Virus record (IMG/VR): IMGVR_UViG_3300008267_000547
Coordinates: 1-24,918 of that record
DNA from: a virus
Length of the DNA: 24,918 nt
Reading direction: 5' to 3' (one strand)
The notes under the pieces are model-generated. The model saw only the letters and a list, made by a program, of their open reading frames with translations, was not told where the DNA came from and ran no database searches. Position 1 is the first letter of the stretch, and every line of letters starts with the position of its first letter. This document shows positions 13,439-20,862 of this stretch, piece by piece. The translations under genes were made by a program, and so were the position numbers.

Positions 13439-14850
13439 TGCCTAAAATAAATATCCCCTTATCAAAAGAAGTATCAGTTAATAGTGCTAAAAACCCTAAT
13501 AATCAACTGTTACAAAATATGTACTCGATACCTAATCAGTATGGAGAAGAAAGTGAATATACATTACGTCAAAGGGGCGGTTTAGATTTATTTATAGATA
13601 CAGGGGAAGAAATTAGAGGCTTAACATATATAAATAACTTTTATTATGTTGTAGGTACAACAAAAATACGAAAATATGATTTAACAGGCACTTTGGTTGC
13701 TGATTATGCTTTTACAACAGCATCAGGGGAGGTTTATGATATTCTTGATAACTCGGTTGGTCAAATAGCATTTTTATCATGGAAATATGGAGTTGATTCA
13801 GTATATAGAGTTCTTGAATCGGGTACATTGTATAATCCATCATTGCCATATAATCCAAAAACATTTACCGATATGGACGGTTATTTTATATTTCGTAAAA
13901 GAAGTTCACAACAATTCTTTATATCGGCATTGCTTAATGGTCGTACGTTTTCGTCTTTGGATTTTGCAAGTGCAACGCAAAAATCAGATAATATTATAAG
14001 GGTTTTATCTTGTGCTGGCATATTATACGCTTTTGGTACACGTTCTATTGAGTTTTTTCAAAATACAGGCAATTCAACATTTCCATTTGAAGCAATTAAA
14101 GGAACGGCAAATACAACATTGGGGTGTGGTGCAGATTTAACCCCTGTCGCAATTTTAAATGAAGTTTATTTTTTATCAAGAAATGGTCTTGTTTATAAAA
14201 TAAGTGGGTATAGTTTTACAAAAATATCGAATGAAACAATAGATAAATTATTTCAAAATATCAGTGCTGTTAATGCTATTGGATTTTCATTTCGTGAAAA
14301 TGGTCAATGGTTTTATGGAATTACTGTAGAAGATGCAGGGTTTACAGTATGTTGCAATTTGCAAACTTTAGAATGGCACAAAAGAACAAGTGAAGGTTAT
14401 ACATATTGGAGACCTCGATTTGTGCAAAATGCGTTTCTAGAGCAAAATACTAAAAACACAATTTGTTCAATCGGTAGTAAAATTTATTTTATTAATCAAG
14501 ATAATACCGATGATGATGGTGATGACATTGAAAAAGTATTTACCACAACAGTTATTCAAGGTGATGGTAAACGTGTTATACATCATTCAATACAACCTGT
14601 AATTACTACTGGTACAGCAGATGTTGGCATTTCACCTACAATAGAAATGTCATATTCAGATGATGGCGGGTTTACATATAGCACAAAACGAAGCCTATCT
14701 CTTGGCACAAATACACAATATGGACGCAAAATAGAATTTAGAAACTTAGGCGTTTCAAGAAAGAGAATTTATAAATTTGAAACATCGAGTAATGTTTCTA
14801 TCAGTATTGCAAGTTGTAAAATACGATTAGAGGTTGAAGATGACGAATAA
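13438..14850 (+). CDS. P22 gp10-like packaged DNA stabilisation protein
   Basis: A 470-residue protein of the gp10-like family that plugs the portal vertex and forms the tail hub after packaging. Recognisable blocks are NQLLQNMYSIPN (22-33), RQRGGLDLFI, FTDMDGYFIFRKRSSQQFFISALLNGRTFSSLDFASA (roughly 143-180), LYAFGTRSIEFFQNTGN, and GCGADLTPVAILNEVYFLSRNGLVY. These repeats suggest a beta-propeller, as described for P22 gp10. The length is close to that of P22 gp10 (472 aa). The ATG lies at a TAATG junction with GAGGGG upstream. It overlaps the following gene by 11 bases. Confidence 0.88.
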   Translation: MPKINIPLSKEVSVNSAKNPNNQLLQNMYSIPNQYGEESEYTLRQRGGLDLFIDTGEEIRGLTYINNFYYVVGTTKIRKYDLTGTLVADYAFTTASGEVYDILDNSVGQIAFLSWKYGVDSVYRVLESGTLYNPSLPYNPKTFTDMDGYFIFRKRSSQQFFISALLNGRTFSSLDFASATQKSDNIIRVLSCAGILYAFGTRSIEFFQNTGNSTFPFEAIKGTANTTLGCGADLTPVAILNEVYFLSRNGLVYKISGYSFTKISNETIDKLFQNISAVNAIGFSFRENGQWFYGITVEDAGFTVCCNLQTLEWHKRTSEGYTYWRPRFVQNAFLEQNTKNTICSIGSKIYFINQDNTDDDGDDIEKVFTTTVIQGDGKRVIHHSIQPVITTGTADVGISPTIEMSYSDDGGFTYSTKRSLSLGTNTQYGRKIEFRNLGVSRKRIYKFETSSNVSISIASCKIRLEVEDDE

Positions 14851-15241
14851 TGCACCTCCAATAATAGGTTTTGAAGCTGTTCAATTAAAAAACAATCGAA
14901 TGTATTTTACTAATTATTGGTTTTTGTTCTTGCAAAAATTGTTTGATAAAATATACAATCCAAGTTATACTATCAATACGTTTTCTAGCAGTCCTGTAAC
15001 TGTTACAAAAGATTATGAAATGCTTTTGATTGATACAACATCAGGGGCAATTACGGCAAATTTGCCTACAGCAGTTAATCTACAAGGTAGATACATAAAA
15101 TTCAAAAATACTGGCACAAATAATTTAACAATCGACGGTTTTTCAACTGAAACTATAGACGGTTCAACGACGTTGGTTTTAGCAAGTAATGGTTATGCTA
15201 CAATTATGAGTGACGGTACAAACTGGCGTAGGATAGGTTAA
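14840..15241 (+). CDS. Small tail protein with fibre-type beta motif
   Basis: A 133-residue protein. I take the ATG at 14840, with GAGG six bases upstream, over a TTG two codons earlier. The first ~45 residues are aromatic and helical (MYFTNYWFLFLQKLFDKIY), a possible docking segment. Residues ~60-133 are a beta module of the kind found in phage tail fibres: LIDTTSGAITANLPTA, then GRYIKFKNTGTNNLTIDG, then IMSDGTNWRRIG. It probably forms part of the tail tip, or a linker for fibres or ejection proteins. TAATG couples it to the next gene. Confidence 0.7.
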   Translation: MTNNAPPIIGFEAVQLKNNRMYFTNYWFLFLQKLFDKIYNPSYTINTFSSSPVTVTKDYEMLLIDTTSGAITANLPTAVNLQGRYIKFKNTGTNNLTIDGFSTETIDGSTTLVLASNGYATIMSDGTNWRRIG

Positions 15242-15735
15242 TGGGTTGGTTTAAAAAAGTTACAAAAGGCGTTACCAAGGCAGTTAATGCAACTATGGAC
15301 GATGCCCTAGGTTTTGACCCTAACGGCGGTGGTTTTGTGCCGTATTATAATATTGCAGGCATGGCAACCGTTGGCGCTCCAGTGGGAAGTATGGGTAGTG
15401 CAAGTGTTAATGTTTTAAACGGCGACATGGATAAAGCACTAAAACAAGGTTTAAATGGTGCTATGGCTTATGGTGCAGGCAGTCTTGGTGGTATCCTTGG
15501 CGGTGGTGGCGGTATTGGTGGTATGTTAGGCGGCATTTTAGGCGGTGGGCAACAAGCACAAGGTGGTACTGTTATTGCCCCACAATCTCCAAGCGTCAAT
15601 ATCATGCAAGATACGCCGATTCAAAAAATGGCATTGCTTAACAATCAATCTCCTCTTACATCAAGACCTCGGAAAGAATTAACAGATATGCTTCTTAATA
15701 ATTTAAAAGCAAAGCATGGTGGCATGAATGGCTAA
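15241..15735 (+). CDS. Gly-rich ejection / internal virion protein
   Basis: A 164-residue protein. A basic amphipathic N-terminus (WFKKVTKGVTKAV) is followed by a hydrophobic, very Gly-rich centre (about 77-105, runs such as GGILGGGGGIGGMLGG) and a helical C-terminus. Gly-rich, membrane-prone segments like this are typical of the small ejection proteins that short-tailed phages send into the envelope. The next gene ends with a similar Gly-rich tail carrying the same ILGGGQ motif, suggesting that they work together. Role assigned from composition and position. Confidence 0.68.
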   Translation: MGWFKKVTKGVTKAVNATMDDALGFDPNGGGFVPYYNIAGMATVGAPVGSMGSASVNVLNGDMDKALKQGLNGAMAYGAGSLGGILGGGGGIGGMLGGILGGGQQAQGGTVIAPQSPSVNIMQDTPIQKMALLNNQSPLTSRPRKELTDMLLNNLKAKHGGMNG

Positions 15736-16993
15736 TGAAACAACCCCTGCTCCAAGTTTAATGACAGATTTATCTAATCTTGGTATATCCGCTTACGATT
15801 ATTTTCAAAATCAAAAAGCCTATAATGACATTATCCAGCGTTATCGTGACGCAATGGCACAAAATACGCAAGCAAGCAATAATGCTATAGGCTTAATGAA
15901 TAATGCTTATGATGCAACGGCAGGGTATAGCAAGAATAAATATGATGATTTAATGCATATGGTTGGACAAACTTCAAATGCGTTAAATCAACAAAGCAAC
16001 AATCAATACGACAAATCAACAGCAATTAATGCTAATAATTTAAATACGCAAAACAATCAGTTAGCAAGCAATTTAAACACACAAAAAAACCTTGTACAGC
16101 AAGGGTACAATGATTCACGCAATGATTTATCAAGTCAAATGAATCCTGCTATAAATGCATATAATTCATATACACAGGGTGGTAATAACGCACAAGGATT
16201 GTTAGATAGATTTTTAACTGGTGACCCTAATACTCGTGTTGCGGATTATATCAAAACACCCGGCTATGACTTTCGATATAAAGAGGGTATGAATGCACTT
16301 GATAGGTCTGCGTCTGCTCGGGGTGCTTTATTGGGTGGTGCTGCAATTAAAGAGGCTATGAAGTATGGTCAAGACATGGCACAACAAGGTTATGATAGCT
16401 ATCTTAATCAATTAGCAGGGCAATCGGCACAAGGATTAAACGCAACCAATGCACAAGGTAATTTACGTCAAAATTACGCTACAGCGTTAGGCAATACAAG
16501 TGCAAATAGAGCTAATGCCTTAGCAGGTGCTAATCAAGATTATACTAATGCTGTTAATCAAAATACAGGTGCATATAATCAACAAGCATTGACTAATATT
16601 AATAACAGCACAAACATGAATAATGATTTAATTAAGTTTGGTTATCAAGAAAGAACAGGTGCTACAGATAATCGCTACAATGATTTAGCTAATATTATTA
16701 TGGGTAAAAATCAAAACCAAGCGAATATTGGTATGCAAAATCAAGGTGTGTTAAATGATATTTTAGGTAAAATTGCACAGCAACAATACAATCAAACATC
16801 AAACATTAAACCAGTATCAAATTTAGTTACTACAGGCGGTAATCTTTTAGGTAATATTTTAGGTGGTGGACAAAGTGGCAGTTCTACTGGCGGCGGTATT
16901 GGTGATTTGTTTAAAAATATACTGGGTGGTTCTAGTGGTGGTTCTAATACTGGCAATTCTAGTTGGCTAAATACGATAGGGAGTTGGTTTTAA
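15728..16993 (+). CDS. Asn/Gln-rich DNA-transfer (ejection) protein
   Basis: A 421-residue protein dominated by Asn, Gln, Ala and Tyr. The recognisable block is TPGYDFRYKEGMNALDRSASARGALLGGAAIKEAMKYGQ followed by YDSYLNQLAGQSAQGL (about residues 178-238), a signature of phage DNA-transfer proteins (P-G-Y-x-F-R-x-x-E-G, R-S-A-x-A-R-G). Regions on either side are long helical repeats, and the C-terminus (about 375-410) is Gly-rich like that of the previous protein. It probably leaves the virion during infection and helps build the trans-envelope channel. GGTGG lies five bases before the ATG at 15728, which overlaps the upstream gene by eight bases. Confidence 0.8.
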   Translation: MANETTPAPSLMTDLSNLGISAYDYFQNQKAYNDIIQRYRDAMAQNTQASNNAIGLMNNAYDATAGYSKNKYDDLMHMVGQTSNALNQQSNNQYDKSTAINANNLNTQNNQLASNLNTQKNLVQQGYNDSRNDLSSQMNPAINAYNSYTQGGNNAQGLLDRFLTGDPNTRVADYIKTPGYDFRYKEGMNALDRSASARGALLGGAAIKEAMKYGQDMAQQGYDSYLNQLAGQSAQGLNATNAQGNLRQNYATALGNTSANRANALAGANQDYTNAVNQNTGAYNQQALTNINNSTNMNNDLIKFGYQERTGATDNRYNDLANIIMGKNQNQANIGMQNQGVLNDILGKIAQQQYNQTSNIKPVSNLVTTGGNLLGNILGGGQSGSSTGGGIGDLFKNILGGSSGGSNTGNSSWLNTIGSWF

Positions 16994-18369
16994 TGAGTGG
17001 TATTCTTAATAATTTCATGGCTAATTTACAACCAATTCCAAGCGGTTCATTTAATCCAGTATTAGATAGTAAATATGCCGATATAGGCGGTTTAGAAATG
17101 CTTAATCAGTCAAGAGACGCTATTGCACGTTCTAAAGTTGATGACATGATACGACAAGCACAATTAGAGGGTCGTGATTTAAATCAGTATGAAGCAGGTT
17201 TAATTAGTCGTGTGAGTCCTAACGCTACAGCAGGGTATAATAATAACCTAACAACACAAAGCACTTTAAAATCAAATGAAATTGCTCAAAATGTAAAAAA
17301 ACAAGAATTAGAAAATCAATGGATAGTAGATACAGCACGAATTTTAAAAAGTTCAGACCCTGCCATTAAAGAGGACGTTTATAAGCGTCAAATTCAAAAA
17401 GCTATAGATATGGGTATTCAAGACGAAACAGACCCTACAGAATATAGCCCAGAAACTGAAAATCAGTTAATAAAATATTCCGAAGCAATGCTTCAAGAGC
17501 AAAGAGATGCACGTTCTTATGGCTCTCCTGCTAGTTTACAATCATATGCAAAATTAAAAGAATTAAAAGACAAAGGCGACCAAACAGGGGATTATACTGA
17601 TTATAATTTATTCCGAGACACTTTAAAATTAGATGATAAAGGATTGCAAATTGTTGATGGTAAAACAGTTGTCAAGCCTAATTATGACACTGCATTAGCA
17701 ACAATTAATAGTACTGTTAAAGGCGCAGAAGCTAATGCACAACTTCCTGCTAAACAAGCAGAACAAAATATGCGTGTTAATGCAGAACAGGAAATAATCA
17801 CAGGCAAAAACACGGCTGAATTAAATCAAATAGACGCTAAAAAAATCCAACAATTAACCCAAGATTTACCAATAGCAGAAAACGTAACAGCACAATCTAT
17901 TTCGGGAATTGATGATACTATTAGTAAATTAGAGCAAGCTAAATCAAAAGTAGGTAGCAATACAGCAGGTTGGGAGGGGTTATTAAAAATAATGCCTGTA
18001 TCTGATTATAATGATTTAAAAGTGCAATTAAAGACTTTAAACTCACGCTTTGGTTTGGATTCGTTACTTAAATTGAAAAGTCAAGGCGGTACATTGGGAC
18101 AAGTTGCGGTAAAAGAATTTGAAGCATTACAAGATTCTATAAGTAATTTAACGCAAGCGCAGCGTCCTGAACAATTAAAGCAAAATATGGACGATGCAAT
18201 TAGACAACTAAGAGTTGCACAAGACTCTATAGAAAGAGCGTTTCAAGCTGAATATGGTCGTGTTTTGGGGCAATCACAAGGGCAAGGGCAACAACCACAG
18301 ACGCAACAAAGCAATCAAACGCAAGAACGCATAAGAACATATAATCTACAAACAGGGAATTTTGAATAA
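16993..18369 (+). CDS. Helical ejection / internal virion protein
   Basis: A 458-residue, mostly helical, Gln/Lys/Asp/Asn-rich protein. I start it at the ATG of the TAATG junction (16993) with GGGAG upstream, not at the TTG at 16963 inside the preceding gene. The N-terminus (PSGSFNPVLDSKYADIGGLEMLNQSRDAIARSK) resembles ejection-set proteins, the centre (about 240-420) is predicted coiled coil, and the last ~35 residues are a Gln-rich low-complexity tail. No enzymatic motif is visible. The position between two other ejection proteins supports the call. Confidence 0.7.
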   Translation: MSGILNNFMANLQPIPSGSFNPVLDSKYADIGGLEMLNQSRDAIARSKVDDMIRQAQLEGRDLNQYEAGLISRVSPNATAGYNNNLTTQSTLKSNEIAQNVKKQELENQWIVDTARILKSSDPAIKEDVYKRQIQKAIDMGIQDETDPTEYSPETENQLIKYSEAMLQEQRDARSYGSPASLQSYAKLKELKDKGDQTGDYTDYNLFRDTLKLDDKGLQIVDGKTVVKPNYDTALATINSTVKGAEANAQLPAKQAEQNMRVNAEQEIITGKNTAELNQIDAKKIQQLTQDLPIAENVTAQSISGIDDTISKLEQAKSKVGSNTAGWEGLLKIMPVSDYNDLKVQLKTLNSRFGLDSLLKLKSQGGTLGQVAVKEFEALQDSISNLTQAQRPEQLKQNMDDAIRQLRVAQDSIERAFQAEYGRVLGQSQGQGQQPQTQQSNQTQERIRTYNLQTGNFE

Positions 18370-20861
18370 TGCAAAAAATACGTGTTGGCAATGATATTTT
18401 GCAATTCCCTGACGATATGGACGATAACGCAATAAAAGCGGTTATTCAAAAAGAATATGGCGGCTTGCAGTTACAAAAACAACCAACGCAAGCGATGCAG
18501 ACTTCACAGCAAGAACAGCCTGATGCAGTTATGAATGGCAAACGGTATAAAACACAAGATTTTACTGACGCACAAAAAAAAGAAATGGACGCTTTTAAAG
18601 TAAGTGGTGCAACGCAAGGCGAATCGTCTCCTTATCGTGATTACAGCCCCTATAGTCCATTGGGTTATGCTGATATGGCTATGTCTGATACAGTTACTGG
18701 TGCTTCTCAATTAGGGGCTTATGGATTAAAAGCATTAGGCAAAGGTGCTGATTATTTAGCAAACAAAGTAGGTTATAATCCTGATTTAGAAAATAAATTA
18801 GATTACACTGGTAAATTTGATAAAGTAGCACAAGGACAACAAGCTGATTTTGAAAAAAATTATGGAACAGGTTTAACGCCTGCTTTAATTCGTGGCGGTG
18901 CAGGAATTTTAGCTCCTATTGGTGCTATTGGTAAAGTTGACGATGCGTTAAATGCAGGTAAACAAATTTTAAAAAGCGGCATTAAATCAAAATTAGCAGG
19001 GGCAGGTAAACTTGTAAAATCGTCTGCTATTGGTGCAGGATTAACGCCTTATGTTACCTCTGATAAAGAAAGTGGTGATTTGTCAAGTTTTGCACAAAGA
19101 AAAGCGATTGATACAGCGGTGGGTGTTGCTGGTGGGGCAATTGCAAAAGGTGCTGGTGCGGTTGGACGACAAATTGTGCCAAAAGTTGATAAAAATATTA
19201 AAAACTTAGCAAAGATTGCAATTGATAAATTTAAATTACCCCTTAGGCTTGACCAAATAAACCCCTCAAGAGTAAGAAATACCGTACAAAAAGTTAGTCA
19301 AGAAATACCATTTAGCGGTGTTGACGCACAAGAAACAGCTTTAAAAACAACGTGGAATAAAGCAGTTGCTGGCACTATGGGAATTGAGGATTTAACACCT
19401 GATTCAATAAAATCTTTTCGTACAAAAAATTCAAAAATGTTTAACGATGTTTTAGATGGTGTTGACGTTAAATTTAGTACAGATGATGCCAAAAGAATTA
19501 ATAATATTATTTACGAAGCAACAGACAAACTCGGCGACAATAGCGATGCTTTAAATGTTGTTAAAAAACAAATTAAAAATGTAAATGTAAATTTACAAAC
19601 AGAAAAAAAAGCAAGTAGTATTGTTGATAAATACGGTAATCCTATGGAAATAAAGGAGATACAAAAAAAACTAAATGGACAAAAACTATCGAGTATTCGT
19701 TCTGATTTGGTTTTATCAATGCCTGATTTTGACCCCAAAGCAAGAAAATATGTTTCAAAAATAATTGATGTCATTGATGACATTGCAAGTAAAAATTTAT
19801 CACCTGAAAAATCCGCACAATTAGCAATAGCAAGACAACAATACAAATATTACAAAACCATACAATCTTTATTAAAAAAATCGCCTGATGGTGAATTAAA
19901 TCCAACAGATTTAATCAATAAAGTTGGTGCTAATGATTTTATACCGTCTGATAAAATATCGACTGGAGAAGATGATTTAGTAGACTTAGCACGCATTGCA
20001 AAACAGTTTTTACCTAAAAAAGGCGGTTCTGATACTTTTCAAAAAAGTGCTTTAGCAGGGGTTGGTGGTGCTTCAATTTATAACCCAACCGCAATACCTA
20101 TAGCAGGCGGTACTTTTGCTGTTAATAGAGCGTATCAAAAAGGAATTAATCAAAATCCTAAATACGTTGCTAAATCTATCGCAGGTCAAAGTGGCATTAA
20201 CACACTTGACGCAATATCAAACAATGCTGATACTATAGCCTCGCAATCATCACGCATGACTGGGCAGGCTATGAATGCGATGAGTAATCCACAATCAGAA
20301 ATCCAACAATCACAACCACAAAGACGCACTATTGATGATATTAAGCGTGGTTTTTATGAAAAAAAGCAAAATACTGTTACTGATACAGATACAAGAATGC
20401 AGGATATTTTAAAACGTATTCGTACGCAAAAACCACAAGCAAGCAATCAAACACAATATGAACAGCGTGGATTAAGAAATAATAATCCCCTTAATATTGA
20501 ACATAATGCTAATAATGATTGGCAAGGACAAAGCAGTACCGATGGACGTTTTGCACAATTTGAAACACCTGAACATGGATTGCGTGCTGGTTTTAAATTA
20601 TTGAAAAACTATGAAAAAAATGGTAACAATACAATAACAAAAATATTAAATAGGTTTGCTCCAAACAATGAAAACAACACAAAACAATATATTTCTTTTG
20701 TGGCTAGAAAAATGGGTATCTCTCCAAATGATAAAATCAATATGAAAAGTCAAACACAAGCAAGAGAACTTTTAAAAGCAATAATAACCATGGAGAATGG
20801 CGATATGCCATACGATGATAAAACAATCAACAAATCATATTTAATGGCTTTAAGGACTTAA
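18369..20861 (+). CDS. Large ejection protein with C-terminal peptidoglycan-hydrolase-like domain
   Basis: An 830-residue multidomain protein. Residues 2-32 hold a short N-terminal module (IRVGNDILQFPDDM and VIQKEYGG) shared by many phage injection proteins. A Gly/Ala-rich amphipathic region (about 165-270) could insert in membrane. A long helical middle (270-560) follows, then a Gln/Ser/Asn-rich linker (about 640-697). The C-terminal ~130 residues contain RGLRNNNPLNIEHN, FAQFETPEHGLRAGFKLLKNYE, NTITKILNRFAP, NNTKQYISFVARKMGI and a terminal MENGDMPY. That pattern belongs to virion-associated muralytic proteins related to PRD1 P7-type transglycosylases. It probably opens a hole in the cell wall during genome entry. 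Catalytic residues are not certain from inspection. Confidence 0.82.
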   Translation: MQKIRVGNDILQFPDDMDDNAIKAVIQKEYGGLQLQKQPTQAMQTSQQEQPDAVMNGKRYKTQDFTDAQKKEMDAFKVSGATQGESSPYRDYSPYSPLGYADMAMSDTVTGASQLGAYGLKALGKGADYLANKVGYNPDLENKLDYTGKFDKVAQGQQADFEKNYGTGLTPALIRGGAGILAPIGAIGKVDDALNAGKQILKSGIKSKLAGAGKLVKSSAIGAGLTPYVTSDKESGDLSSFAQRKAIDTAVGVAGGAIAKGAGAVGRQIVPKVDKNIKNLAKIAIDKFKLPLRLDQINPSRVRNTVQKVSQEIPFSGVDAQETALKTTWNKAVAGTMGIEDLTPDSIKSFRTKNSKMFNDVLDGVDVKFSTDDAKRINNIIYEATDKLGDNSDALNVVKKQIKNVNVNLQTEKKASSIVDKYGNPMEIKEIQKKLNGQKLSSIRSDLVLSMPDFDPKARKYVSKIIDVIDDIASKNLSPEKSAQLAIARQQYKYYKTIQSLLKKSPDGELNPTDLINKVGANDFIPSDKISTGEDDLVDLARIAKQFLPKKGGSDTFQKSALAGVGGASIYNPTAIPIAGGTFAVNRAYQKGINQNPKYVAKSIAGQSGINTLDAISNNADTIASQSSRMTGQAMNAMSNPQSEIQQSQPQRRTIDDIKRGFYEKKQNTVTDTDTRMQDILKRIRTQKPQASNQTQYEQRGLRNNNPLNIEHNANNDWQGQSSTDGRFAQFETPEHGLRAGFKLLKNYEKNGNNTITKILNRFAPNNENNTKQYISFVARKMGISPNDKINMKSQTQARELLKAIITMENGDMPYDDKTINKSYLMALRT

Positions 20862-20862
20862 A

